From Spongilla lacustris (lineage: Eukaryota > Porifera > Demospongiae > Spongillida > Spongillidae), in the NCBI GenBank assembly GCA_949361645.1, contig OX442434.1:62001-126000 (forward strand): DNA of 64,000 bases. The letters are read 5' to 3'. The notes below the pieces were generated by a model, which saw only the letters and a list, made by a program, of their open reading frames with translations, searched no databases and had not been told where the DNA came from. Below, piece by piece: positions 1 through 12,288 of the stretch. The position numbers were made by a program, and so were the translations under genes. Numbering within the stretch: position 1 is the first letter of the stretch; every line of letters starts with the position of its first letter.

Positions 1-3000
1 AATGGGACACCTGAACATGCTTTATACTTAGGACAGCTTTGCCAACCATTCGCACGGAGAACACAGATCAATTGCTTGTAAGTCTCCTGGCTCATTGAGG
101 CAGATGGACATTGCGGACAAATGTCTGTGGAGTACAATCAGTTTAGGCTGGCTGCCACGGGGATCTAAGCTACATGTAATGCTGCTCTATGAATGCATAG
201 GAACCATACACACTTGTGCATAGCTCTACATGTACATAACTGTTAATAAACAGTCCATGCACACACATTCAGAACACCATCTCGGTCAACGGCGGCAATG
301 CCTACCAATGATGCAACAGACACATTAAATAGATACAAATTGATAAGAATAAAATTCAATGTTAGATTACTGTTATGGGATTTATAGGGATAGATATTAG
401 ATTCCCAAAAGAGTCATGATCAAGGGAAGCCAACACAATTAAGGAATTAGCGATGCTGTCTAAGCCTTACAGCAATCGCCTCATCTTAGGCATTAAGGAC
501 GTGACCCAGGTTAAGACACAGGTTGGCATCCTGGAGGTCAAAAGCAGGAGCCCCAAACACACACACAGCTAGGGGAAGTCTCGGTCAAGGGTGGCAATGC
601 CTACCAATGATGCAACAGATCCCAGGCTAACTGGCGGTGGCAAGGCTTACCCCACTTCCCCAAAATCAACGGTGCCTGTGAGCCCTCATGCCAGATTCCC
701 AAGAACAATGACACTCAGTTGGGCCCGGAGGATAGAGAGAGTTTAAAAGAGATAGGATGGGTGAAGACAGGAATTTAAATATACAGGGTGCTTGGGGATA
801 GGTGATTATGGTGAATTGTACACTATAAGGTGAAGATACGATACATAAATAGAAACAGGTGTCATGTATCTGCAACATCTAGATGCATAGATACGGTGAT
901 TTAGTACGACAAATGTGTACGGTACCATACAAATGGTAGCGCAGCATTAAATGTCAAAAAATGGGATACCTGAATATGCTTTATACTTAGGACAGCTTTG
1001 CCAACCATTCGCACGGAGAACACAGATCAATTGCTTGTAAGTCTCCTGGCTCATTGAGGCAGATGGACATTGCGGACAAATGTCTGTGGAGTACAATCAG
1101 TTTAGGCTGGCTGCCACGGGGATCTAAGCTACATGTAATGCTGCTCTATGAATGCATAGGAACCATACACACTTGTGCATAGCTCTACATGTACATAACT
1201 ATTAATAAACAGTACATGCACACACATTCAAAACACCATCTCGGTCAAGGGCGGCAATGCCTACCAATGATGCAACAGACACAATAAATAGATATAAATT
1301 GATAAGAATAAAATTCAAAGTTAGATTACTGTTATGGGATTTATAGGGATAGATATTAGATTCCCAAAAGAGTCATGATCAAGGGAAGCCAACACAATTA
1401 AGGAATTAGCGATGCTGTCTAAGCCTTACAGCAATCGCCTCGTCTTAGGCATTAAGGACGTGACCCAGGTTAAGACACAGGTTGGCATCCTGGAGGTCAA
1501 AAGCAGGAGCCCCAAACACACACACAGCTAGGGGAAGTCTCGGTCAAGGGTGGCAATGCCTACCAATGATGCAACAGATCCCACGCTAACTGGTGGTGGC
1601 AAGGCTTACCCCACTTCCCCAAAATCAACGGAGCCTGTGAGCCCTCATGCCAGATTCCCAAGAACAATGACACTCAGTTGGGCCCGGAGGATAGAGAGAG
1701 TTTAAAAGAGATAGGATGGGTGAAGACAGGAATTTTAATATACAGGGTGCTTGGGGATAAGTGATTATGGTGAATTTTACACTATAAGGTGAAGATACAA
1801 TAAATAAATAGAAACAGGTGTCATGTATCTACAACATCGCGATGCATAGATATGGTGATTTAGTACGACAAATGTGTACGGTACCATACAAATGGTAGCG
1901 CAGCATTAAATGTCAAAAAATGGGATACCTGAATATGCTTTATACTTAGGACAGCTTTGCCAACCATTCGCACGGAGAACACAGATCAATTGCTTGTAAG
2001 TCTCCTGGCTCATTGAGGCAGATGGACATTGCGGACAAATGTCTGTGGAGTACAATCAGTTTAGGCTGGCTACCACGGGGATCTAAGCTACATGTAATGC
2101 TGCTCTTTGAATGTGCAGGAACCATACACACTTGTGCTTAGCTCTACATATACAACAACTAACAGTATAATACCACGAACAGGTGTCATGTATCTGCAAC
2201 ATCTCGATGCATAGATATGGTGATTTAGTACGACAAATGTGTACGGTACCATACAAATGGTAGCGCAGCATTAAGTGTCAAAAAATGGGACACCTGAACA
2301 TGTTTTATACTTAGGACAGCTTTGCCAACCATTCGCACGGAGAACACAGATCAATTGCTTGTAAGTCTCCTGGCTCATTGAGGCAGACGGACATTGCGGA
2401 CAAATGTCTGTGGAGTACAATCAGTTTAGGCTGGCTGCCACGGGGATCTAAGCTACATGTAATGCTGCTCTATGAATGCATAGGAACCATACACACTTGT
2501 GCATAGCTCTACATGTACATAACTGTTAATAAACAGTCCATGCACACACATTCAGAACACCATCTCGGTCAACGGCGGCAATGCCTACCAATGATGCAAC
2601 AGACACATTAAATAGATACAAATTGATAAGAATAAAATGTTAAAAGTTAGATTACTGTTATGGGATTTATAGGGATAGATATTAGATTCCCAAAAGAGTC
2701 ATGATCAAGGGAAGCCAACACAATTAAGGAATTAGCGATGCTGTCTAAGCCTTACAGCAATCGCCTCGTCTTAGGCATTAAGGACGTGACCCAGGTTAAG
2801 ACACAGGTTGGCATCCTGGAGGTCAAAAGCAGGAGCCCCAAACACACACACAGCTAGGGGAAGTCTCGGTCAAGGGTGGCAATGCCTACCAATGATGCAA
2901 CAGATCCCACGCTAACTGGTGGTGGCAAGGCTTACCCCACTTCCCCAAAATCAACGGAGCCTGTGAGCCCTCATGCCAGATTCCCAAGAACAATGACACT

Positions 3001-3960
3001 CAGTTGGGCCCGGAGGATAGAGAGAGTTTAAAAGAGATAGGATGGGTGAAGACAGGAATTTTAATATACAGGGTGCTTGGGGATAAGTGATTATGGTGAA
3101 TTTTACACTATAAGGTGAAGATACAATAAATAAATAGAAACAGGTGTCATGTATCTACAACATCGCGATGCATAGATATGGTGATTTAGTACGACAAATG
3201 TGTACGGTACCATACAAATGGTAGCGCAGCATTAAATGTCAAAAAATGGGACACCTGAAAATGCTTTATACTTAGGACAGCTTTGCCAACCATTCGCACG
3301 GAGAACACAGATCAATTGCTTGTAAGTCTCCTGGCTCATTGAGGCAGATGGACATTGCGGACAAATGTCTGTGGAGTACAATCTGTTTAGGCTGGCTGCC
3401 ACGGGGATCTAAGCTACATGTAATGCTGCTCTTTGAATGCATAGGAACCATACACACTTGTGCATAGCTCTACATGTACATAACTATTAATAAACAGTAC
3501 ATGCACACACATTCAAAACACCATCTCGGGTCAAGGGCGGCAATGCCTACCAATGATGCAACAGACACATTAAATAGATACAAATTGATAAGAATAAAAA
3601 TCAAAGTTAGATTACTGTTATGGGATTTATAGGGATAGATATTAGATTCCCAAAAGAGTCATGATCAAGGGAAGCCAACACAATTAAGGAATTAGCGATG
3701 CTGTCTAAGCCTTACAGCAATCGCCTCGTCTTAGGCATTAAGGACGTGACCCAGGTTAAGACACAGGTTGGCATCCTGGAGGTCAAAAGCACGAGCCCCA
3801 AACACACACACAGCTAGGGAACGTTTCGGTCAAGGGCGGCAATGCCTACCGATGATGCAACAGATCCCACGCTAACTGGCGGTGGCAAGGCTTACCCCAC
3901 TTCCCCAAAATCAACGTAGTCCGTGAGCCCTCATACCAGATTACCAAGATCAATGACACC
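1..3960. repeat. Tandem satellite, unit about 960 bp
   Basis: The same unit restarts near 1, 959, 1918, 2284 and 3245, each time with a variant of AATGGGACACCTGAA. Units 1, 2 and 4 are full length (about 960 bp). Unit 3 is internally deleted to about 366 bp, and unit 5 breaks off near 3960. Each full unit also holds a shorter internal duplication of about 40 bp (CTCGGTCAAGGGCGGCAATG...), for example near 281 and 580. Units differ by scattered substitutions and small indels. No coding pattern is conserved; the 60-70 codon open frames in it are incidental. The array enters from outside the window on the left. Confidence 0.93.
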
Positions 3961-4530
3961 TAGGGGAAGTCTCGGTCAAGCCTATTTCGTCGAACTCACA
4001 TTTGGAAAATTAGTCGGAACGGTACCAATTGCCACAAATACTGGTGTCTAAATTATTAAGTAGTTCAACTCCTTAAACGACGTTTCAAGCTACTGCCAGC
4101 CTTGCAACTACTTCCGCTGAGTACCTAGGTTAGTTGGAAGTCAAGAGGTAAGGCTGTTAACAGAAATGGGACACTTCTGACAAGGTTTCTGAGTTTTAAA
4201 ACAGCATAGTAATGTTCATCTGGATCAAATTGCTAGCGGCTGTAAAATTTCTGGCAGTCATCTTTCATGCTAGCGTAGAAACAGACACTACAATTTCTTT
4301 GTATCTCGAAACCGAACCCAATATTAGTCATGCACAGGTCCAAACGTCTAATGTTGGCCACATGTAAGCATTATTTGACGTTACGCAGGTTTCAGTTACA
4401 CACTTATGTCACTATATAGTTGCTTTTGTGCAATATGCTGCTATAAAATATACAGCACGTGAGCCTAATATTTCTCCCGTTGTTCGTTCCCGTCCGGTTA
4501 CTGATCATCTCGTACCCAGACAACTATCAT

Positions 4531-5112
4531 CTATAATGGACCTTTTCATTTAAGGCCCTGGATTGTTTGCGCGTCAACGTGACGTCATAATTAGAAGTGA
4601 CGTTACATCTGGAGTACATTCGCCGAATGCGTTTTTCAGTTCCTTGTTACAGTGGTAGCTTGTCACGAATACTTTTTTAAGTGAGAAGAAGTGCACTATT
4701 GCTTCCTGGAATCTACCATCCGATCCATATGCCTGCGTAGGTGTGAAAGTGCGCACTTTTAGAATACCATGGAATGGCTCATTTAGTGATGGCCGGGTAT
4801 ATCGTCTTGTGTTAGTTCAGCTGAAGTACTGGGTTTTTCACTAATGCATTCACTAGACGCTATCCTTCAGACACTTTGAATGAGAATGCGAAGCATGATC
4901 ACAGCATGTCCCTGGAGGGGTCCTCCATACTGCATTCATCATTCTTACCTCAAATTTGAAGCCAACTATTAAGCCAACAACGCAAGAATACACGCGAAAA
5001 TACACGCACACCATAGCCAAACGAGCAAAGAATGTACTCCGAACGTTGACGTCACGTGTAATCAACACTAATTGCATTCCTTGCACCCTTAAATGAAAAG
5101 GTCGATTATGTA
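4531..5112. mobile_element. Putative MITE with imperfect inverted arms
   Basis: The left end reads ATAATGGACCTTTTCATTTAAGG and the right end, reverse-complemented, reads ATAATCGACCTTTTCATTTAAGG. The match continues imperfectly inward for about 85 bp to GGAGTACATTC on both sides, with shared GTCAACGTGACGTCA-like text. No transposase is visible in the roughly 580-bp body, so it would be non-autonomous. Target duplications are not clear. The superfamily is undetermined. Confidence 0.6.
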
Positions 5113-5478
5113 CGCAAGTTCTTGAACAAGGTAAACAACTGTACGTGCGTTTTGTACAAGAACTGAGCTACCCGCCAACATGAAATCTATTTTAGCCTTC
5201 TAATCGTTCTTAAATTAGTATTAATAGTGGCTCAAGATTGCCTAGGAAAAAGTGTCCTTCGCAACGTTTCATGACCAAAAAATCTAAAACTGCGTCACTT
5301 TGAAAGTATACAGAGAAGTGTCCGGCAGACTACGACAAATGTCTAGGCGATAGTTAAACTATCTATACGTATGCTTTTCCAGACAATTGGTGGCGTTCCT
5401 ACTAATCTTAAGAAAGTCGGTTCCACAGAAAAAGTGTCAAATTCTCACGGAACTGGTGTTAACCAATAATTGCCGGAT

Positions 5479-7043
5479 GTAAGGTATACCTTACGTTCGT
5501 AAGGTATACCTTACGATTTTCAAGTAAAAAATGCAGCGTATAATTGGGCGATTTGCGATCGAAGTATTGGTATAAAACAGATTTCAATGGACCAGGCTCT
5601 AACCGCCACGAGCTGCCATATCAGCCACTAGTGCCGTTCTTGCGATACATGCCGCTGAGTAACAAACGATATCGAAGTGTGGTTTATAAATCAATTGATG
5701 TTCGCGTAAGGCACGGCATAGAAAAACACTGTCTTTGAAGGTACTGCAGTTCCGCAACCAAAGAAGAGCAAGTTTTAGTGTTCAACAGAATGTTAGAAGA
5801 AAGTTTCCTACTCTGAACTTCGAACCACGTTTTCTACAGGAATGCAATTAGTACCTCTAGCGATGCCATCGCCGCTTCATCACGACATCGCCAGGCAGAA
5901 GCCCCGGCCTGCCCACCCCAAACGGATGAATGGTGAATATGATGATAGAATAGATGTAAAAAAGTGTGAAGAAAAAGATGGAGATGATGATGATTGCTTA
6001 GAATGTGCCCGATAACAGCCTCATAGACAGAAATAGGAGGTGCTCGATACCGCACGTTCAATCCGTCAGCGTGCAACATATCAGTATCCATGAGGATTTG
6101 CGAATTAAATGACCTAGTAAACATCCTCAGCTCAAGACTACCAGCATCATGATTTAATGCATATTTTTACTTGAAATAAACGGCAACAGCTCTACAGGTA
6201 TATAAAGCATCCAAATACCTAGCCAGCTTTACCATTTTAGTACTGCAAGCTTATATATCAGATGTAGGACACACCTGTATACTGCAAAACTTAAAGTTCA
6301 ATTGTGCAGTGAATGAAGTGAGCTAGCTAAATGGTATTTGAACAATTATTGGTTGCCAAAGTCAATATCATTGTGCTGATATGCTTTCACTTCACTTGGT
6401 TTCTTTAGAATACTTGATTTTGGTTACTTAATATGTAGTATGTGATATCATTACAACAGGGAATTGATTTTGTTTGAAATTTGTTTATAGCATAGCACAA
6501 TCCCAGTAAATGTGGACAATTTCGTTTAAAAATATATATAAATATATAGATAGCTTTTCAGTGTATTTTAGTTGGTTAATAATATGGATATTTAACTTTT
6601 GAAGTGATTTTTACAAACTTTCAAACATAATAATATCATTGTCACTTGTACTTGTAACCAATTCAAACTTGATTTCAAAAGATTTGATTTTAAATTAATT
6701 AACTATTTAAATGTTTCTTAATTTGTTTATGGCAGTAATTCTCTGCTTAATGGGAACAATAAAGCAGGTTATTCCAGCTAGATAAATATTACAATTATGT
6801 AGCTATGACACTTCAAATGTGAACATAGTGTTTAAAAACACATATTTATTTGTATATTTTATGTTTTTCATGCCTAGTGGTGGCAGTTTTGCACAGTTGA
6901 GCTATTGAGTGACATTGGTACTTACACTGGTTTATAACATACATGAAAAAATTAAATAAATTCATTTGGAATGAATAATGTTCTTCAGAACTTTAAAAGC
7001 CCAACGTAAGGTATACCTTACCTTTTCGTAAGGTATACCTTAC
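5479..7043. mobile_element. Element bounded by paired TAAGGTATACCTTA palindromes
   Basis: The 14-bp perfect palindrome TAAGGTATACCTTA occurs four times: 5480-5493 and 5500-5513 on the left, and 7007-7020 and 7029-7042 on the right. Each pair is separated by 6-8 bp containing TTCG. The 1.5 kb in between is AT-rich with no long reading frame. The paired, symmetrical placement suggests the ends of a non-autonomous DNA element, or protein-binding sites flanking a segment. Target duplications are not evident. What it is remains open. Confidence 0.55.
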
Positions 7044-7145
7044 GTTTTTTCAGGGAATTATAGGTTAAGAGTATAATGTAAATAAAAAGAATAAGGTGTT
7101 TAAGGGAAGGAAGGGGGGGGGGGGGGGGAAGTGTTTGGGTGTGCT

Positions 7146-7545
7146 TTAAAATTAAATAGGAAATCTTTGGGAGTAAGCACTAAGGCGGACCAGCTGGATT
7201 TGTTAGCGGATCGGCAGACTGTTAGCTGGGCTTAGCGTAGGGTACGCCTATCTAGCTGGGCTTAGTAGTTTAGGGTACGCCCATCTATCTGGGCTTAGTT
7301 TAGCTTAGGTTCAGCAGTATGTTAAGTAAGTTTACAAATTACAAATTAAGTGGAGGGGAGGGGGGGAGATTAAAAGGAAAGATTTGGGAATAAATACTAA
7401 GGTGATACAGCTGGATTTGTTAGCAAGTCAGCCAACTGTTCCTCCATCTATCTGGACTTAGTTTTGGGTACACCTATTTAGCTGGGCGTAGTTTAGTTTA
7501 GGTTCAGCAGTATGTAACAAATTACAAAATCAGGGGGAGGGGGAA
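7146..7545. repeat. Two diverged direct repeats after a G16-type run
   Basis: A long G homopolymer at about 7107-7128 is followed by two direct repeats of about 200 bp (about 7146-7375 and 7380-7545). Both share the phrases CAGCTGGATTTGTTAGC, AGCTGGGC(T/G)TAG and GGTTCAGCAGTATGT, and both end in another G-rich stretch. No gene is seen between 5739 and 7985. Confidence 0.7.
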
Positions 7546-7985
7546 AAACCAACATTTAACAATGCATGGCCGAAGTCAAACACAAAAATTTGGGGTGGCT
7601 AATTAAAATTTATGAGTCATGATAAACTGATGCATAAGTACGTATGGCACTAAAATGTACATTTATGAAACAAATGTCCCAAATGCAGTGTGGCGGCTTC
7701 AATTATTTATTTATTTTTCATCAACTCAAAGGAATATTAATTGCAAAATACATGCACATAATAATAAGATACATACATACATAGAAAAACAAGTACATTG
7801 TGGCTTACGAAGTCATTTGCCACTGCTCGTAGGTTTAACATATCTGTATCATCATTCTGCACATGTAAATTCATGCACCAGTTTAACCGATAAATTACCA
7901 CGGTCTGCTTTCACAGACAAAATTACCTTACAAAATTGAATGTTGCGTAAGAGCGATCGCAGACAGCTGGAGTGGGGCATGTACG

Positions 7986-8136
7986 TGTAACGAGCTGCAT
8001 GCACTTGCGCAGAAAGACCTTCAGTGTCGTGTGACATCTAATACATAAGTACCTATTTTTGTATTTAGTTCAGTTGTTACGCGTGATTGCAAGTGCTATT
8101 AACTGCTGTCACTATCGTACCTGTTGGCCACTTACA
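7986..8136 (+). repeat. 5' LTR
   Basis: It begins TGTAACGAGCTGCATGC and ends CCACTTACA. It is 151 bp, with an AGA trinucleotide near its start that the 3' copy lacks. The segment ATACATAAGTACC is the only weak promoter-like AT-rich stretch I can see. Confidence 0.95.
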
Positions 8137-8137
8137 C

Positions 8138-8153
8138 TGGCGTAGTCGGCATC
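8138..8153 (+). promoter_or_regulatory. Putative tRNA primer-binding site
   Basis: TGGCGTAGTCGGCATC starts one base after the 5' LTR and directly precedes the gag ATG. A TGG start is expected for pairing with a tRNA CCA end. I did not identify the tRNA. Confidence 0.55.
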
Positions 8154-8909
8154 ATGTCCGGGAAGCCACTACTCCTCGAATTGTTTGCCGGTGAGTCTCA
8201 AAACTGGACAGAATGGCTGGAGCATTTCGAGAGTGTGGCAGCCGTAAACAAGTGGGAGAGCAACGCCGAGAAGCTGAAGTGGCTCAGAGTCCGGCTCACC
8301 ACCAAGGCGCAGACGGCAGTCCGCAAACTGCCGGGAAGTGTGCGGGATAACTATGGTGAGTGTATCAAAGCTTTAAAACAGCGTTTCGAACCCGATAGCA
8401 AAAAAGAATTGTACGTCGCTGAACTCCACACCCGAGCGAGACATAAAGGCGAAGATTGGGCCTCCTACGGGGACACCCTAAGGACGCTGGCGAACAAAGC
8501 TTACGGAGACCTGGAAGAAAAAGCGCGAGAACGACTGGCACTAACCCAATATCTTTCTCACATAGATAATCCGCAGGTTGCTCTCGGAGTAAGACAGAAA
8601 CGTCCGGAAACGGTGCAAGCTGCGGTGGTTGCTACTATTGAATTAGAGTCCTACCTCGGGAGTATCAGCACTGCCAGTTCTACACGAACTGACCCTATGC
8701 CCACCATCTCTGTGGTTTCATCAGTTGCGGAAAATGAACCGTTGTCAGCAGCTCTCAAACAGTTGAACGAGAGGCTGGAAAGGCTCGAAGTGCAAATGGT
8801 AAGCGCTCACTCTGACTCGCGCACATATAAACCACAGGCTGACGAAGTTCATGGACGGAAGGCTACTGCGGCACTGACCTGTTGGAACTGCGGGAAGGAG
8901 GGCATATAG
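8154..8909 (+). pseudogene. gag: Retrotransposon gag, frame-broken at the zinc knuckle
   Basis: The ATG at 8154 follows the primer site directly and opens a 251-codon frame with the W/L-rich capsid-type sequence typical of Ty3/Gypsy Gag (for example WTEWLEHFESV). The frame ends inside a CCHC zinc knuckle: CWNCGKEG is present in this frame, but the His and last Cys lie in the next frame because a G appears to be missing near 8900. The alternative frame then meets a TGA at 8942, so Gag is not continuous with Pol here. A programmed frameshift was considered, but no slippery site or pseudoknot is obvious and the in-frame TGA follows at once. Confidence 0.85.
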
Positions 8910-8977
8910 CTAGGAGATGTTGGAGTCGTCAGAATCCCAATTGAAAAGCATCAGGGAAACTTCAACCCCTCGTCGGC

Positions 8978-10921
8978 GTGGGCCAGCCGTGCGAGCGAGG
9001 ACATATGACTCAGGCAGCCCAGACCCAGAAACATATAAGTGTGTTAACTGTGCCTACTCTATCTGTCTCTAGCGGTGCCAGCTATCGCGTGCACGGATTA
9101 ATTGGCTCTATACCCCTGCAACTCCTGGTAGACACTGGGGCTGCTATATCCCTACTGAGTACGGACGTCTGGAGGAGGATAAACACTACGGGCTTGCCTA
9201 TTGTGCTTCAACAATGGACGGGAAAAAAGCTTGTTGGTGTTAATGGCGCCCCATTGTGTGTTAAGGGATGTGTACATGCTCATGTGTCTATCGGGAGTAT
9301 TCCATTTGAGGGGACCTTCATTGTATCAGGTGACCTATTGGTTGATGCTATCTTGGGTCTTGATTTCATCGAACGTCATCATTGTGTGATTGATTGCGAA
9401 AACAAAGTGCTAAAATTCCCACGCGTAAACTTTTCTGTAGGTATGCAGAACGATGGCAATGCAGTAGAGAGCCAGCAATCAGGGACTGCACGCCTCGTTA
9501 CAACCCAGAAAGTAATTGTTCCACCGGAAAGCGAGATGGAGATCATGCTGAAGCCTACTGATAGTAAAGATTCAATCGCAGGTGTATGGATGGTGGAAAA
9601 CAATCCAAAAATGCCACACGGTGTCATTGTATGTCCCAACAATGGGCTAATTCCAGTTCGCATCCTTAATCCTCGAGATTGTAGCATTCTTTTGAAGAAA
9701 GGGGCGGAGCTAGCCATGATGGAGCGTGTTGAGTGTGACTCGATATCAAATGTCTCAACAGTGAACATGTCGGGAGAGGTATCACCAGCAGACCAGGAAG
9801 TCCTCTGGTCATTGGTGTCCAAGGTGGGGGAACATGTCAGTGCAGTCGAGAAGGAGCGAATGTTTGCATTGTTACAGGAATATGCTGATGTTTTTTCTTT
9901 CGCAAGCAGTGATCTAGGTCGTACGTCTGTATTGCAACATCGCGTCGATACAGGCAATGCAGCTCCAGTTCACCTTCATCCCCGACGAGTTCCCCAAGCG
10001 CGTAGAGAGGAAGTGCGTCATCTCTTACAGGAAATGCTTCATAGCGGGGTTGTCGAACCCTCGGAAGGACCTTGGTCTTCTCCAATCATCCTAGCGAAGA
10101 AGAAAGATGGGTCCCTACGATTTTGTGTGGACTATAGAAAAGTGAACGCGATCACCAGGAAAGACACGTACCCTCTTCCTCGTGTTGACGACACACTGGA
10201 TATGTTGGGTGGATCAGAGTTTTTTAGTACCCTGGATCTGGCGAGCGGATATTGGCAGGTGGAAGTGGCCCCTGAAGACAGAGCAAAGACGGCATTTACG
10301 ACCTTTGATGGGCTCTATCAGTTCAAGGTAATGCCCTTTGGCCTCTGTAATGCCCCTGCCACCTATCAGCGTTTGATGGATCGTTTACTGGGTGGCCTTA
10401 AATGGTCCAGCTGTTTGGTGTACTTTGATGATATTATTATTGTAGGAAGTACATTTGACGACCATTTACGCAACATTAGCAGTGTGTTGATGCGGCTTAG
10501 GGGGGCGGGGCTGAAGCTCAAGCCAGCCAAATGTAATTTCTGCCAACAGCAGGTGTCATTCTTGGGGCATGTAGTGTCCAGCAGGGGGATTTCTACTGAT
10601 CCAAGCAAGACAGAGGTGATCTCGAAGTGGCCTACTCCGCAGTCAAAGCGTGAGATTCAGCAATTCCTCGGATTGGCAAACTACTATAGAAGATTTATTA
10701 AACATTTTGCCGATATTGCAAAGCCACTGCACAGATTAACGGAAAACGCCATTTTTGAATGGACTGAGACCTGCCAGCTAGCCTTTGACAAACTGCGTAA
10801 GTGTTTAACGTCCTCCACTGTGCTGGCATACCCTGACTACTCGAAGCAGACACAGATGCTAGCGATTGCGGAATCGGAGCAGTATAATCGCAAGTTAATG
10901 ATGATCAGTCAGAATGTGTGA
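8978..10921 (+). pseudogene. pol: pol part 1: protease and reverse transcriptase
   Basis: A clean frame of about 647 codons carries an aspartic protease motif LLVDTGA (DTG at residues 52-54 of this frame), then a Ty3/Gypsy reverse transcriptase with LDLASGYWQV and the polymerase box YFDD (residues 482-485). The frame leaves the RT thumb and connection region and enters the RNase H region. There a frame change near 10845-10858 puts the catalytic DASD text out of frame, and a TAA sits at 10885-10887 in that other frame. The true upstream boundary is unclear because gag and pol are probably one frame in the parent element. Confidence 0.93.
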
Positions 10922-11397
10922 TTGCCTATGCAAGTCGTTCTCTTAGCAGACAGGAGCGGCGGTACTGTGTGACCCGTAGAGAACTGCTGGCAATCGTTGA
11001 GTTTGTCCAGCACTTTCGCCAGTATCTCCTCGGTCGACAGTTCACCCTGAGAACAGACCATGGATCTCTCGTCTGGATAAGAAACCTTAAGGAGCCGGAA
11101 GGACAGGTCGCCCGCTGGTTGGAGAGACTGGCTGAGTACGACTTTGCTGTGGTTCATAGACGGGGCTCTCAACATAGCAATGCTGACGCCCTGTCGCGAC
11201 TTCCCTGCAGGCAATGCGGTCGCAGTGATGAAACACAGGAAGAGGTGGCAGCTGAAGCCGGACCCATCACCGCCGAAGCTGTATCGGTGTTGCCGTTTCA
11301 AACCCATACCCCAGAGGAGGTGACTCGTTTACAAATGGAGGACCCTATTGTCGGGCCTGTGTACCAAGCAGTAAAAAACCATCCCACGATGAGCTAA
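10918..11397 (+). pseudogene. pol: pol part 2: RNase H C-terminal half
   Basis: The frame continues Ty3-type RNase H (IAYASRSLSRQERRY, then TRRELLAIVEFV, LRTDHGSL, and a terminal HSNADALSR motif). It lies in a different frame from part 1. It runs into a linker before the integrase and ends at TAA 11395-11397. The linker text continues in the next frame, implying another 1-nt slip near 11385. Confidence 0.9.
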
Positions 11398-11402
11398 GTA
11401 TT

Positions 11403-11830
11403 TTGGGAAGGGAAAGTAAATTGCTTTTGCAACAATGGGAATATTTGCTCATAAAAGACGACATGTTGTGGAGAACACAGTTGGAAGGTAGAGATGTGCT
11501 CCAGTTAATTGTACCATATAGTCTTCATCAAACTGTGTTGAAAGATATCCACGAAGGGGCTGCAGGGGGCCATTTGGAGGATAGGAAGATGTTAGGACGA
11601 CTGAAGGAGCGTTTTTACTGGCCAGGGTGTAGTGAAAGAGTGAGAGAGTGGTGTAGGGCATGTGCTAGATGTGCAATGCGGAAGTCACCCGCCCCTAAAA
11701 ATAGGGCAAAATTGCAGTCCTTGCGAACTGGCTACCCAATGCAGATTGTCTGTGTAGACATAATGGGCCCACTGCCAATTACTGAGAAAGGGAGTAAATA
11801 CGTTCTAGTGGCTGCAGATTGCTTCACTAT
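11403..11830 (+). pseudogene. pol: pol part 3: integrase zinc-binding domain and start of core
   Basis: The HHCC zinc-binding domain is readable (HEGAAGGHLEDRKM followed by CRACARC). The catalytic core begins with CVDIMGPLP, which carries the first catalytic Asp. Integrase similarity stops abruptly after VLVAADCFT at about 11830, where unrelated sequence begins. The frame itself runs on to 11903 without integrase character. Confidence 0.9.
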
Positions 11831-12288
11831 TACCGCGTTTACACGACGATGGCGCGGTACGGAACAGCTCAGCATGGCACGGTACGGCACTGTTATCGAG
11901 TAACGTTTACACGCGTTTGTGGCTATGTGGTATAGAATGGTTTTTTAAAAGCAATTCCGTAATTAACTACAATCATTGCCAGAAATCAAAATGGATGACT
12001 TGTTTACAACGTTCAGTGCAATCAAGAAAAGGAGGCATCAGAGGCACAAAAGGAGAGCGATTATATTTTCTCGTTTTTCTCGTAACATACACAATATTAT
12101 GGCAATGGCCATCCAATACACCTCAAATGGCCTCAGTACCGATCTTGTTGTACACCAGTTGATTTTTTTTACAGCTTTCCAGTTGCACTTGTATCGATTC
12201 CTCTCCCCAAATCTTTATCAGCCATTTGTTTCGTCCAATCCGCCATTTTAATACTATAGAAACCAGTTCTACGCATGTTCAATTGCAA
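11831..12288. other. Unrelated insert replacing the integrase core
   Basis: About 460 bp with no retroviral similarity sit where about 330 bp of integrase core should be, including the second catalytic Asp. The left part repeats GTTTACACG-type text (for example ACCGCGTTTACACGACG and ACGTTTACACGCG). I could not find a matching inverted end at the right junction. It may be a truncated transposon fragment or filler from a repair event. Confidence 0.6.

Noticed and set aside
666..3457. 60-70 codon frames recurring in the satellite
   Set aside because: They recur because the DNA repeats, and stops and frameshifts differ between units.
8890..8944. Programmed gag-pol frameshift at the zinc knuckle
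   Set aside because: The shift would land on a TGA within 14 codons and no slippery heptamer is evident; a plain lesion fits better.
9379..9957. 192-codon minus-strand frame inside pol
   Set aside because: Antisense of the protease/RT region with no family resemblance; a shadow of the coding strand.
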